Shown here in pieces: positions 24,543 to 33,660 of a DNA stretch of 38,733 nt; position 1 is the stretch's first letter; each line of letters opens with the position of its first letter. Made by a program: the position numbers and the translations under genes. The stretch is from Firmicutes bacterium CAG:631. Lineage in GTDB: Bacteria; Bacillota_I; Bacilli_A; RFN20; CAG-631. Under the pieces are notes generated by a model. That model worked only from the letters and a program-made list of their open reading frames with translations, did not search any database and was not told the DNA's origin. Location of the stretch: assembly GCA_000433015.1 (NCBI GenBank), contig HF998010.1, positions 108,327-147,059 of the forward strand, given 5' to 3'.

Positions 24543-25673
24543 CTACTTCCAATTCCGTTCTTTTTTATATGCTTCTTGAACAATTTCTTCTAAAACATCT
24601 TTTTGTTCAATCATTTGTTTAACTAGATGAAATTGAGTTCTACAACGAACAAGGTTGTGATTGTCATATTTCGTTTTAAAGTAGTGATCACCATCTAAAT
24701 AATCGGTTAAAAAGCGCATTCCGCATTCAAAAGTCATTAAAATAGCACTATCCACTAAATGATTGACTTCACATTCTGTAATGCTACTTGCAACGGAAGA
24801 TAAATAGCCTTCACTAAATGCTTTGAATAAGTCGACAGAAAAGCGAACTTTTTCAAGATTTTTTTCATCCTCGTCTGCTCGATTACAGCCCGAACGTATC
24901 GCATCTCCAAAATCATATAAAATGGTTCCGGGCATGACCGTATCTAAATCCACTAAACACAATCCTTCTTTTGTTTCGCAATCAAACATAATGTTATTTA
25001 ATTTGGTATCGTTATGTGTAACCTTTATTGGAATTAATTTTTGTTCGATTAAAGAAGTAATGACTGGAGTAAAATCTTTTAGATGTAAAACAAATTGTAT
25101 TTCTTCTTCACAATCTTTAGCGCGATCACAAGGATTTTCTTTTAAAACTTTTAAAAAGGTTTGGAAACGATAAGGTGTGTTGTGAAAATTAGGAATCGTT
25201 TCGTGTAATTGGGAAGCATCAAAATCGGATAACATATTTTGGAAGGTTCCAATAGTTTTTCCAGCATTATAGAATAATTTTAGATCATTTGTTTTTTGAT
25301 AAGTTTTGGCATTTTCAATAAAATTATAAACTCTAAAGAAATGATTTTTACTTGAAATCATATAAGAATGGTGATCAAGGGTATGAATCACTCTTAATGA
25401 TAGATTTTCATAATTTTTGGCACCAGAAAGACGAACTTTTTCACTTAAAAAAGTAGTAATTTTTTCAATGTTTTCCATGAGTTGAATAGGATTTTTAAAT
25501 ACATGCGTATTAATTTCTTGTAATAAATAGCGTTTTACCGAACTTCCTTGATCAAAATAAAGGGTATAAGTACTATTGATATGACCAATTTTAATTTGTT
25601 TTATATTGACATAAGAAGATGCATCAAAACCATAATTTGCAAAAACTTCTTGTAGATCTTTTTTTAATATCAT
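24543..25673 (-). CDS. N-acetylhexosamine 1-kinase-like phosphotransferase (APH fold)
   Basis: The 376-aa protein is of the aminoglycoside/choline kinase fold and matches the NahK subgroup in visible motifs: GHINSTYTLYF at the N-lobe, LLQEINTHVFKNPIQLMENI, the catalytic loop VTHNDTKLNNIMFD (Asp and Asn for Mg-ATP) and VDLDTVMPGTILYDFGDAIR. NahK phosphorylates GlcNAc or GalNAc at C1 in the bifidobacterial lacto-N-biose pathway. With nagB and a glycosidase on the same strand, a role in amino-sugar salvage is likely, but the exact sugar is not proven. The ATG has a CGGAGGT site, and an operator-like palindrome lies just upstream. Confidence 0.8.
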   Translation of the reverse strand: MILKKDLQEVFANYGFDASSYVNIKQIKIGHINSTYTLYFDQGSSVKRYLLQEINTHVFKNPIQLMENIEKITTFLSEKVRLSGAKNYENLSLRVIHTLDHHSYMISSKNHFFRVYNFIENAKTYQKTNDLKLFYNAGKTIGTFQNMLSDFDASQLHETIPNFHNTPYRFQTFLKVLKENPCDRAKDCEEEIQFVLHLKDFTPVITSLIEQKLIPIKVTHNDTKLNNIMFDCETKEGLCLVDLDTVMPGTILYDFGDAIRSGCNRADEDEKNLEKVRFSVDLFKAFSEGYLSSVASSITECEVNHLVDSAILMTFECGMRFLTDYLDGDHYFKTKYDNHNLVRCRTQFHLVKQMIEQKDVLEEIVQEAYKKERNWK

Positions 25674-25694
25674 TGCAGTTACCTCCGATTAGGT

Positions 25695-25709
25695 GGAAAT
25701 CTAATTTCC
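25695..25709. promoter_or_regulatory. Palindrome upstream of the hexosamine kinase gene
   Basis: GGAAAT-CTA-ATTTCC, a perfect 6-3-6 inverted repeat 22 bases before the start codon, next to the ribosome site and below a possible TATTATAAAT -10 region. It could be an operator or a leader hairpin. Confidence 0.35.
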
Positions 25710-25747
25710 GTACAATTTATAATATGTGGAATATTTAAAAAATGCAA

Positions 25748-26650
25748 TTAACTTTTTAAATCAAATAATTTTTTTGTATAATTCATCAGTTCTTGTTGTC
25801 CCATCCAAGCTTTTTTAGAAAGTTTTTGTTTTTTTGGATATCCAGAAATGTGAAAAATTCCTCTAGGTCCAATCAACTCTCCACTTTGTAAAGAAGGGTC
25901 CGTAGCAGCAATTAGAGTGGATAAAGCTCCTTTTTGTGCAGAATGCATAAATAATTGTAAAAAAGCATTTCCGCATCGAGCAAAAGCTTTAGATACACCT
26001 CCGCGTTGAGGGTCTAATAGATTGGTAGAACAAATTCCTGGATGAGCAGCTACGATTTTTAAAGGACATTGCAAAGATAAATAAGTAAAATATTTAGACA
26101 AAGCTAATTTAGAATTGGCGTAAACGCGAATGTGTCGATATTTTTTGATACTGAAAAAGTCATCATAATCGATTTTTCCCCAACGATGAGCAATAGAAGT
26201 GGTAAACACAATTCTTTCTTTAATATATGGCAAAATACGCTCATTGAGCAAATAAGTACCTAAATAATTTGTTGCCATCACAGTTTCAAATTGCTCTTTT
26301 GTCCATGATTTTTTTAAATGATAGACTCCGGCATTATGAATCAATATATCAATTTGATGATATTCTTTAATGATATGAGACACAAAATTTTGGATACTTT
26401 CATTGGAAGCTAAATTTAATTGCAGTAAATGGATGGTTGCATGTGGGAATTGTTGTAGTAATTCATTTTTTGCTTTTTTTGCTTTGTTTAAATCACGACA
26501 TGCCATAATGACAGTGGCATTTTTATAAGCTAAATAGCCGGCTACATAAAATCCAATTCCTGAATTACAGCCGGTTACAATAATTTTTTTATTGGTTAAA
26601 TCATCTACATGGGTATCCACCCATTGCAGATATTTTAATTTTATACTCAT
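25748..26650 (-). CDS. Short-chain dehydrogenase/reductase
   Basis: The 300-aa protein starts at the ATG complementary to 26648-26650, behind GGCGGAGTG; the open frame extends further upstream but without a ribosome site and over a terminator. SDR motifs are clear: the nucleotide-binding TGCNSGIG (about residues 26-33), ACRD (suggesting NADP), HNAGVYHL, the catalytic Ser in TTSIAHRWG and the catalytic YANSK. The WW-domain-oxidoreductase/retinol dehydrogenase-like layout (TNYLGTYLLNERILPYI, AAHPGICSTNL) is common among broad SDRs. The substrate is unknown. It lies between nahK and the zinc-ribbon gene on the same strand. Confidence 0.9.
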   Translation of the reverse strand: MSIKLKYLQWVDTHVDDLTNKKIIVTGCNSGIGFYVAGYLAYKNATVIMACRDLNKAKKAKNELLQQFPHATIHLLQLNLASNESIQNFVSHIIKEYHQIDILIHNAGVYHLKKSWTKEQFETVMATNYLGTYLLNERILPYIKERIVFTTSIAHRWGKIDYDDFFSIKKYRHIRVYANSKLALSKYFTYLSLQCPLKIVAAHPGICSTNLLDPQRGGVSKAFARCGNAFLQLFMHSAQKGALSTLIAATDPSLQSGELIGPRGIFHISGYPKKQKLSKKAWMGQQELMNYTKKLFDLKS

Positions 26651-26679
26651 TTTTTTCACTCCGCCTCTTATTATAAAGA

Positions 26680-26706
26680 AAAAAATGATGAATTTCATCA
26701 TTTTTT
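26680..26706 (-). terminator. Intrinsic terminator after the zinc-ribbon gene
   Basis: AAAAAATGATG (26680-26690) pairs with CATCATTTTTT (26696-26706). On the minus strand the 3' arm runs straight into TTTTTTTC. It separates the nagB unit from the SDR gene. Confidence 0.8.
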
Positions 26707-27044
26707 TAATCTTTATAATTGCTATCAATGGTGTTGTTATGAGCAACATCAATTCCTAAAGGATTTAAAACATCTAACAGCTCATATAAAGCATAGCCAT
26801 CCATTTCTACTTTTTCATAATCATCAACAAAGCAAACCGCACCTTGTTTAATTAATTTTTGCATTTGTTTTTGAATTCTTTTTCTTTCTTTTTCGCTTTG
26901 TTGAGATAAAAAGAAATCATAAGATGTTTGAAAAGCTAATTCATAGCGATAAGAACCACAATGAGGACAGTCCACTTCTTCTAATAATAAACTTAATGTT
27001 TTTGTAGGCGCTTCATGCCCACAAACAAGACACTTTTTCATCAT
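26706..27044 (-). CDS. Small zinc-ribbon protein, unknown function
   Basis: The 112-aa protein has two CxxC knuckles, CLVCGH at the N-terminus and CPHCGS about 20 residues later, forming a four-Cys zinc ribbon. The rest is charged and helical (SEKERKRIQKQMQKLIKQGA) and ends with DGYALYELLDVLNPLGID. Its ATG overlaps the nagB stop by one base (TAATG), so translation is coupled to nagB; a weak own ribosome site supports that. The tight link suggests a function tied to glucosamine metabolism or to its control, perhaps nucleic-acid binding, but no family is recognised. Confidence 0.75.
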   Translation of the reverse strand: MMKKCLVCGHEAPTKTLSLLLEEVDCPHCGSYRYELAFQTSYDFFLSQQSEKERKRIQKQMQKLIKQGAVCFVDDYEKVEMDGYALYELLDVLNPLGIDVAHNNTIDSNYKD

Positions 27045-27763
27045 TATTTTTTTAATAAAGAAGCGGCAGCTTCGTCTACATAAATGGTTGCATCAGGATG
27101 GTTTTTTAAAACACTTGCAGGAAGAGAGGTTGTGACATCTCCTTCTACTAATGCTTGTATTGCTTTAGCCTTATTTTGCCCTGTAGCAATTAAAACAATT
27201 TTTTTGGCTTTTAAAATAGAAGCAAGACCCATACTTACGGCATGCGTTGGGACTTCATCCATATTGTTGAAGAAACGTGCATTATCTTTACGAGTCGATT
27301 CTTTTAATTCCACAACATGTGTATAAGAATGAAGAGGAGTTCCAGGTTCATTAAAAGCGATATGACCATTAGAGCCAATGCCTAAAATTTGCAAATCAAT
27401 GCCTCCTGCTTTTTCAATCATGACATCATAAGATGCGGCTTCATCCGTATTTAATCCAGATGGAACATGCGTGTTCTTCTTATCAATATCGATATGATCA
27501 AATAAATTGTGATTCATAAAATAACGATAAGATTGAGGATGATCACCGGATAATCCTACATATTCATCTAAGTTAAATGTGGTGACTTTTTTAAAAGATA
27601 CTTGGTGGTCTTTGCAAGCTTGAACGAGACGTTGATAAACACCAAGAGGACTAGATCCTGTTGCTAAACCCAAAACACAATTTGGTTTGTTTTGAATCGT
27701 ATGAATAAAAAGATTCGCAATTTCTTCGTCTATTTGTTTTGAACTCATGACTTTAATTTCCAT
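27044..27763 (-). CDS. nagB: Glucosamine-6-phosphate deaminase
   Basis: The 239-aa protein matches NagB: LGLATGSSPLGVYQRL (phosphate binding), FNLDEYVGLSGDHPQSYRYF (catalytic Asp/Glu region), GIGSNGHIAFNEPGTP (active-site His and Glu) and the DNARFFN segment. It converts glucosamine 6-phosphate to fructose 6-phosphate and ammonia, the entry of amino sugars into glycolysis. It is of the short, monomer-type length seen in Bacillota (about 240 aa; E. coli 266). GAAGG precedes the ATG. NagA, which would supply the deacetylated substrate, is not in the window. It is co-transcribed with the zinc-ribbon gene and probably with the glycosidase 38 bases upstream. Confidence 0.96.
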   Translation of the reverse strand: MEIKVMSSKQIDEEIANLFIHTIQNKPNCVLGLATGSSPLGVYQRLVQACKDHQVSFKKVTTFNLDEYVGLSGDHPQSYRYFMNHNLFDHIDIDKKNTHVPSGLNTDEAASYDVMIEKAGGIDLQILGIGSNGHIAFNEPGTPLHSYTHVVELKESTRKDNARFFNNMDEVPTHAVSMGLASILKAKKIVLIATGQNKAKAIQALVEGDVTTSLPASVLKNHPDATIYVDEAAASLLKK

Positions 27764-27801
27764 AATTTTACCTTCTTTCCGTATTTATTATATACCCTTT
27801 T

Positions 27802-29799
27802 TTATATTTTTGTTGCTTGATATTGTTGAATTTGTAAAATTGTTAAAAGATGTTTGGTTTGTTTTACAAAAGAATCATACGATTTCCCTTTTAAGTCATG
27901 CAAAGCGGATTGTAAAAAGGCTTGTATTTTTTTTATTGCATCTTCTAATTTATTAGATTGAACGACTTGTTGTAAACGTAAAATAAAGTTTTGTTGGTCA
28001 ATCCAATCCTCATTCTTTTCAAAATAAGGGAATTTATCTAATAGTTCTTGTTGGTATGCTTTTAAAATCAAAGATAAACTTCCATGAGGAGTAACGGCCA
28101 CATGACGATTAGGACCTAATTTTAAAACTTCTTGAACACTTTTAGAATTTAAAATATTAGGTAAAGAAAAGATAGCATACCCTTGCGCTTGATTTTGGAT
28201 ACAAGCTTCAATTTGATAAGCATTCATAATACTAGGAACTCCTTCATAATTTGGAGAAATTCCAGTATAACTAAAGGCTTTATTTTCGTTGAAAGTGACT
28301 AAATTTTTGGTGGCGATTTCAATTTCACTGGTACCAAAATAATAGGCCATTGGTAATGTGATATCAATCCAACCATTTTTAACCCATTTTACCCAATCTT
28401 GCATTTTGTTTTTAATGGCATATTCTGTTTCTGGAACGACGGCCATCGAGATTTTACAATTGGAAGAAAAAGAACGAACAAGAGAAACGACTTCTTGTAC
28501 AAGTAAGGTAATCTTATCACAACGATAGGTTGTCCATTGTTGCATTATTTTTTCTTGTTTGATAAGTTCTCTAACATCTTCTTGAGGGGAATAACTATAC
28601 ATTTTTTTGAATTCATTCATGGCATATTCACTATAACCATTACTTGTTTGAATATCTAAATTTCCATTAGGATAACGAACATAATCAATATGGAAACCAT
28701 CGAAAGCATAATTCGTTAATAACTCTTTATAAATGGACAATACATAAGCGTGGACCTTTGGATTGGCAGGATCTAAAAAGATAAATCCATTTTCAACAAT
28801 TTCACTATTGCCATCTCCAGGGCCTTGCATGGTTGAACCATCATAATTGACCATTCTAAAGTCTTGTGGATAGTTTTTATCAAAGCGAATGTGTTCGCCC
28901 ACAAAAAAGTTTTCTACCCAAGCATGGACTTCTATATTTCTTTGATGGGCTTCACTGATTAAAGCTTTTAAATAATCTTTTCCATATTTTCCATAATGAC
29001 CATCTTTTACTTCTTCAACGGTATCGGTAATGGATGAAATTCCAGCAACATTACCATTAAAAAAAGTTTCAACATATAAAGTATTGAAATGACAATTTTG
29101 CATGATATCTAAAGTTTGTATTAATTCTTGCAGTGATTTTTCGTGAGGTCGATGCCAAACACCTCTAGATTCAATACTTGCACTTTCTGTTGTTAAACAA
29201 TAAATGGTTGTAATTAAATTTAAAATTTCCTCTTTAAGAGATAAAAAAGCTTTCATTGAAAAGTTCAAATCATTATCTTTTTCTTGCATGCTTAAAAGTT
29301 TTTCATATTTGTTATGAATTTCTTTTAAATGATTTTGAACCGTTTTTTCATCAAATAATAAAATAGAATCCAAGGCATGCGCAACACGACTTTCGATTTC
29401 TTTGATTTTGATATTTAAAGAATATAAAGTAGAAGAAACAGGGTCCACATAAACGGTAAGGATTCGTTGATTGGCATCATAAGCGACACGACTGCCTAGT
29501 TCAATATTTTTTAAAATAAAATCATGCCCTTTGGAGTTGCCACTAATGACATAACCATTTTGCGGAATTTTTACGCGATCGCTAAGTTCGATAACAATTC
29601 CTTGTTGATTCACCGCAGCTTCAAATCCCCATGGATTCGTTCCTGTTTTGTCCTCTTTGGTTTTATAACAATAATCATAGGTATAAATGTTTAATTGATC
29701 TTGACCACGGAAAGCGGGAGCAAAACTTGCTGTGGGATTTGTTTTTTCTGTAGGATTAATAAAATTAATGGGATATGTAATTTCTTTTTTGTATTGCAT
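27802..29799 (-). CDS. GHL10 (DUF187) family glycoside hydrolase-like protein without signal peptide
   Basis: The 665-aa protein starts at ATG behind ATAGGAGA. An N-terminal strand-rich region (about 1-160) is followed by a GHL10 TIM barrel (about 215-530): SRGVWHRPHE, NTLYVETFFNG, VHAWVENFFVG, FDGFHIDYVRYPNG, then AVVPETEYA and ITLPMAYYFG. The C-terminus (about 560-665) is helical. GHL10 proteins such as E. coli DigH and B. subtilis YngK are exported lipoproteins; DigH cleaves denuded peptidoglycan glycans. This protein has no signal peptide, so it should act inside the cell, perhaps on imported muropeptides or oligosaccharides, feeding nagB and the hexosamine kinase. Function by context is inference. 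Confidence 0.85.
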   Translation of the reverse strand: MQYKKEITYPINFINPTEKTNPTASFAPAFRGQDQLNIYTYDYCYKTKEDKTGTNPWGFEAAVNQQGIVIELSDRVKIPQNGYVISGNSKGHDFILKNIELGSRVAYDANQRILTVYVDPVSSTLYSLNIKIKEIESRVAHALDSILLFDEKTVQNHLKEIHNKYEKLLSMQEKDNDLNFSMKAFLSLKEEILNLITTIYCLTTESASIESRGVWHRPHEKSLQELIQTLDIMQNCHFNTLYVETFFNGNVAGISSITDTVEEVKDGHYGKYGKDYLKALISEAHQRNIEVHAWVENFFVGEHIRFDKNYPQDFRMVNYDGSTMQGPGDGNSEIVENGFIFLDPANPKVHAYVLSIYKELLTNYAFDGFHIDYVRYPNGNLDIQTSNGYSEYAMNEFKKMYSYSPQEDVRELIKQEKIMQQWTTYRCDKITLLVQEVVSLVRSFSSNCKISMAVVPETEYAIKNKMQDWVKWVKNGWIDITLPMAYYFGTSEIEIATKNLVTFNENKAFSYTGISPNYEGVPSIMNAYQIEACIQNQAQGYAIFSLPNILNSKSVQEVLKLGPNRHVAVTPHGSLSLILKAYQQELLDKFPYFEKNEDWIDQQNFILRLQQVVQSNKLEDAIKKIQAFLQSALHDLKGKSYDSFVKQTKHLLTILQIQQYQATKI

Positions 29800-29904
29800 A
29801 ATCTATCTCCTATTTTCTTTCAACTACATGGTATACTAAAAAAAATAGAATGGCAATAAACTTTCATTATATTTTTTAAAAAAATATAAAAAAAAGAAAA
29901 GAAG

Positions 29905-29913
29905 TGTTATAAT
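29905..29913 (+). promoter_or_regulatory. Extended -10 promoter of tldD
   Basis: TGTTATAAT (TG-n-TATAAT) 28 bases before the tldD ATG; no clear -35 box. It lies in the divergent gap to the GHL10 gene. Confidence 0.6.
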
Positions 29914-29941
29914 AAAGAATACAAGTAAAGGAGCGATGAAA

Positions 29942-31333
29942 ATGCTTAGTAAAGAAAAAGCAAAAAAGATTTTAGAAATCACTTTAGCAACTGGAGCTGA
30001 TTTTGGTGAATTATTTTTTGAAGACACTAAAAATACAAGTATGCATTTAGAAAATGGACTAGTTTCTAAAGTGAATAGTGGAAATGAATTTGGATGTGGC
30101 ATTCGCATTTTAAAAAAAGACAAATGTGTTTATGGATATACCAATGACTGTTCAATGGCTAGTTTAATCCAATTAGCAAATACTTTAAAAGATAGTTTTG
30201 AAGGTCAAAAAGAATATGAAGTTCAACCTTTAAGACATGTAAAAAGTGATAAAAAACATCAACCTAAAATCCCCTATGATCAAGTTCCTTTAAAAGAACA
30301 ATTAAATCTTTTAAAAAAGGGATATCAAGCGGCTAAAGATTATGATCCTAAAATTGCCAAAGTGGATGTTCATTTTTCAACGACAGATCAAAAAGTGACT
30401 ATTTTTAATACCGATGGAAAAATTGTGACAGATACTCGTTGTCGTGGTCGTTTATATTTAACGGCCATTGCTAAAGATAAAGATCAAATGCAAGCGCAAG
30501 GCGTTGGTCCTGGAGCACAAAAAGGATTTGAATTTTTTAAGGATGAAATTGATATTGAACAACTTGCAAAAGATACGGCTAAATCTGCTATTGTAATGTT
30601 AGAAGCAGAAGAATGTCCAGCAAAAGTAATGCCAGTTATCATTGATAATGGTTTTGGTGGAGTCATTTTCCATGAAGCTTGCGGCCATCCTTTAGAAGCT
30701 TCCGCTGTATCTAGAAATCTTTCCATCTTTACTGGAAAATTAGGTACAAAAATTGCTAGTGATATTGTTACGGCTATTGATGATGGAACCATTGATGGCG
30801 GTTGGGGATCAGGCAATTTTGATGATGAAGGAAATAAAACTTCTAGAAATGTTTTAATTAAAAATGGTATTTTACAAAATTACTTAATTGATGATTTTAA
30901 TGGACGTGCAATGAATAAAAAAGGAAATGGTGCATGTAGAAGAGAATCGTATAAATATGAACCAACTTCCAGAATGTCGAATACTTTTATTGATAATGGA
31001 AAATCGACCTTTGAAGAAATTATTGTCAATACAAAATATGGATTATATGCGAAACAATTAGGTGGAGGTAGTGTGAATCCAGCCACAGGTGATTTTAATT
31101 TTGCAGTCAGTGAAGGATATATTGTCAAAGATGGTAAAATTGCTTATCCCGTTAAAGGAGCAACTTTAATTGGCAATGGTGCAAATGTATTATTAAAAAT
31201 TGATATGGTTGCCAATAACTTAAAACGAGCTCAAGGAATTTGTGGTGCTTCTAGTGGTAGTATTCCAGCGGATGTCGGCCAACCAACCATTCGGGTTTCT
31301 AGTATGACCGTTGGCGGAAGAGGAGGAAATTAA
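29942..31333 (+). CDS. tldD: TldD metalloprotease subunit
   Basis: The 463-aa protein starts at ATG 29942, 8 bases after AAAGGAG; an ATG at 29936 is too close to that site. It has the TldD zinc motif HExxxH in FHEACGHPLEA (His244, Glu245, His249) and the C-terminal GICGASSGSIPADVGQPTIRVSSM, typical of the family. TldD forms a heterodimer with TldE (PmbA), and only TldD carries the metal. The complex degrades or trims unfolded peptides and in enterobacteria processes microcin B17 and CcdA. The pmbA-like partner starts one base after its stop, as expected for equal expression. Confidence 0.95.
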   Translation: MLSKEKAKKILEITLATGADFGELFFEDTKNTSMHLENGLVSKVNSGNEFGCGIRILKKDKCVYGYTNDCSMASLIQLANTLKDSFEGQKEYEVQPLRHVKSDKKHQPKIPYDQVPLKEQLNLLKKGYQAAKDYDPKIAKVDVHFSTTDQKVTIFNTDGKIVTDTRCRGRLYLTAIAKDKDQMQAQGVGPGAQKGFEFFKDEIDIEQLAKDTAKSAIVMLEAEECPAKVMPVIIDNGFGGVIFHEACGHPLEASAVSRNLSIFTGKLGTKIASDIVTAIDDGTIDGGWGSGNFDDEGNKTSRNVLIKNGILQNYLIDDFNGRAMNKKGNGACRRESYKYEPTSRMSNTFIDNGKSTFEEIIVNTKYGLYAKQLGGGSVNPATGDFNFAVSEGYIVKDGKIAYPVKGATLIGNGANVLLKIDMVANNLKRAQGICGASSGSIPADVGQPTIRVSSMTVGGRGGN

Positions 31334-31334
31334 A

Positions 31335-32669
31335 ATGAACGTAAAGAAAATTTTTGCCTTGGCTAAAGAAAAAGGAATTGATGAATTAGAACTCTATATT
31401 TCTAAAAATAAAAAATTATCCATTTCAATTTTTCATAAAAAAGTAGAAAGTTACAATGTGGCTGAAAATGAAGTTCTTTCAGCGCGCGGAATTTATCAAG
31501 GAAAAATGGGTTGTGCTTATACTGAACGATTAGATCAACAAACGGCCGAATTTATTGTAAATTCGATTATCAATAACGCGCAAATCATTGAAGAAAATAA
31601 AGAAGTTTCTCTTTTCAAAGGGAGCTTAAAATATAAGAAAATGAAGACTTACAATGATTCATTTACTAAAGAATCAGTAAAAGAAAAAATTGCTCGTTTA
31701 TTAAAAGCAGAAGAAGTGGCTTTAAATTATGATCCAAGAATCGTAGAAGTAGCAGGATTATCCTATGAAGAAGAGGAAAATAAAATCTCTATTATTAATT
31801 CACAAGGACTAAATTTATCACAAAAAACGGTCGATGCTATGTGTTATTGTGAAACACTTGCAAAAGAAAATGACGATTCAAAGACAGGATTTAAATATCA
31901 AATTATTGCTAATTATGATGAATTTGATCCAGAAAAAGTCGCCATTGAATCTGCAAAAGAAGCCATTAGTCAATTACTTGCTGAACCAGTAAAATCTAAA
32001 AAATATAAAATTTTATTAGATGCAAGCATCATGGCTAGTATGATTTCTTCATTAAAACGTTCTTTATTTGGTGAAAATATCAATAAAAATAAATCTAAAT
32101 TAGTTGATAAACTAAATCAAAAAATTGCAAGTAGTAAAGTGACCCTTATTGAAGAACCTCATTCTAAAAAATATCCATTTTATTATCGCAGCTTTGATGA
32201 TGAAGGAGTAGCAACTTCAACTAAAAAAATCATCGATAAGGGAGTTTTAAAAACTTATCTTTATAATCTTGAATCTGCAAAAGAAGCCAATGTTGAAACA
32301 ACAGGAAATGGTTATAAAAATAGTCCTTTAGGTGTTGTGGCAACGAATACAGCTTTACTTGTTTTAAAACCAGGGAAAAAGACTAAAGAAGAATTAATGC
32401 AAAAAATGAAATCAGGACTTTATATTACTGGTATTCAAGGCATTCATGCAGGAATGGATGGTTTAAACGGTAATTTTTCTTTACAAGCCAATGGCTATGT
32501 CATTGAAGATGGAAAAATTGTAAAACCAGTTAATTTAATTACAATTGCTGGGAATTTATTTACATTATTTGAAACGATTCAAGATGTTGCTAATGATTCC
32601 ATGATTACTTATAGTGGCGTTGAATGTCCAAGTGTATTTGTAAAAAGTTTAGTAGTTTCTGGAAAATAA
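31335..32669 (+). CDS. pmbA: PmbA/TldE metalloprotease partner subunit
   Basis: The 444-aa protein starts at ATG 31335 behind AGAGGAGG, which lies inside the end of tldD; a TTG at 31311 is not used. It resembles TldD at fold level but lacks HExxxH, as TldE subunits do. Recognisable parts are SARGIYQGKMGCAYTE, FDDEGVATS and the C-terminal GIHAGMDGLNGNFSLQANGY with VEDGKIVKPVNLITIAGN-like sequence. It builds the narrow substrate channel with TldD. Together with the creatininase-type gene 13 bases downstream this makes a small peptide- or amide-processing operon. Confidence 0.93.
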   Translation: MNVKKIFALAKEKGIDELELYISKNKKLSISIFHKKVESYNVAENEVLSARGIYQGKMGCAYTERLDQQTAEFIVNSIINNAQIIEENKEVSLFKGSLKYKKMKTYNDSFTKESVKEKIARLLKAEEVALNYDPRIVEVAGLSYEEEENKISIINSQGLNLSQKTVDAMCYCETLAKENDDSKTGFKYQIIANYDEFDPEKVAIESAKEAISQLLAEPVKSKKYKILLDASIMASMISSLKRSLFGENINKNKSKLVDKLNQKIASSKVTLIEEPHSKKYPFYYRSFDDEGVATSTKKIIDKGVLKTYLYNLESAKEANVETTGNGYKNSPLGVVATNTALLVLKPGKKTKEELMQKMKSGLYITGIQGIHAGMDGLNGNFSLQANGYVIEDGKIVKPVNLITIAGNLFTLFETIQDVANDSMITYSGVECPSVFVKSLVVSGK

Positions 32670-32682
32670 AGGAGAAAGAAAA

Positions 32683-33492
32683 ATGCTTTGGGAAAATTTA
32701 ACCTCAGAAGAATTTATTGATGCTTTAAAAGTGACAAAAGGAGTGGCTATCATTCCTATAGGATGTTTAGAAAAACACGGATACCATATGCCGTTAGGAA
32801 CCGATATGTTTATTGCTAAAGAATTAGCTGAAAAAGCAGCAGCAATTGAACCGGCACTTGTTGTTCCTATTCATCCCTATGGGATTATAAGTGAAGCCCA
32901 ACATCGCGCTGGATGTTTATCCATATCCAGTCAATTGCAATATCAATTATTAGAAGAATTGTGCGATGAATTAGCTAGAAATGATTATCATAAAATTGTG
33001 ATTATTAATGGTCATGGAGGAGCAAGAAATTTCTTAAGATATTTTGCCCAATCTCGTCTTGAAAAACCGCATGACTATGTTGTTTATGTCATTGATGCTC
33101 ATTTTAGACATGAAAACCAAACACAAGCATTTTTAAAAGAATACGGTCCAATGGATGGAGGTGGACATGCAGATATGATTGAAACCAGTGAGATCATGCA
33201 TTTGCATCCAGATACTATTCATATGGAACGATTAGTACAAGAACAAACTTATGAAGACAAACAATTAAATGTTTTAGAAGAAAATGGCGTTTTTACTGGC
33301 ATTTGGTGGTATGCAAAATATCCTCAACATATTGCTGGAAATCCTTATAATGCAACAGCAAAAAAGGGAGAGGTCATTCATCAAATTCATGTTGAAAATA
33401 TTGCAAAAGCCATCAAAGTCATTAAGGAAGATGATTTATCTTTAAAACTTCAACAAAAGTTTTATCAAAAAAGAAATCATCCTGAAAAGTAA
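32683..33492 (+). CDS. Creatininase-family amidohydrolase
   Basis: The 269-aa protein has the family metal sites: PIGCLEKHGYHMPLGTD (Glu30, His32, Asp41), INGHGGARN and GGGHADMIETSEIM with the later Glu. The family includes creatininase, FAPy deformylase ArfB, and MftE, a peptidase that trims the mycofactocin precursor. GGAGAAAG precedes the ATG, and it follows pmbA by 13 bases. Because TldD/TldE and MftE-type enzymes all process small peptides, the operon could mature or clear a RiPP-like peptide, but no precursor or maturase is adjacent. The substrate is unknown. Confidence 0.88.
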   Translation: MLWENLTSEEFIDALKVTKGVAIIPIGCLEKHGYHMPLGTDMFIAKELAEKAAAIEPALVVPIHPYGIISEAQHRAGCLSISSQLQYQLLEELCDELARNDYHKIVIINGHGGARNFLRYFAQSRLEKPHDYVVYVIDAHFRHENQTQAFLKEYGPMDGGGHADMIETSEIMHLHPDTIHMERLVQEQTYEDKQLNVLEENGVFTGIWWYAKYPQHIAGNPYNATAKKGEVIHQIHVENIAKAIKVIKEDDLSLKLQQKFYQKRNHPEK

Positions 33493-33539
33493 AATTATGA
33501 ATGAGGAGATCATTCTATTAAATTTATTTTTTTGATACA

Positions 33540-33579
33540 AAAAATAGAATTGCTGAAAATTTCCAACAATTCTATTTTT
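33540..33579. terminator. Bidirectional terminator between creatininase and ATPase genes
   Basis: AAAAATAGAATTG (33540-33552) pairs perfectly with CAATTCTATTTTT (33567-33579). T-rich tails occur in both directions, serving the convergent genes. Confidence 0.92.
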
Positions 33580-33660
33580 ATTTTTTGCTAAAATTGTAAT
33601 TAGATATTTTTTGATTTATTTTTTAAATTTCAAATTTTGCTATCTATATTTTTCATCGTA

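Noticed and set aside
26651..26752. Upstream extension of the SDR frame
   Set aside because: It crosses a terminator hairpin and the end of the zinc-ribbon gene; GGCGGAGTG marks the later ATG.
30484..30816. Minus-strand frame within tldD
   Set aside because: Shadow of the strongly conserved TldD coding sequence; no initiation signal.
33493..33536. Short frame after the creatininase gene with a GAGGAG site
   Set aside because: Only 12 codons before a stop and directly before the terminator.
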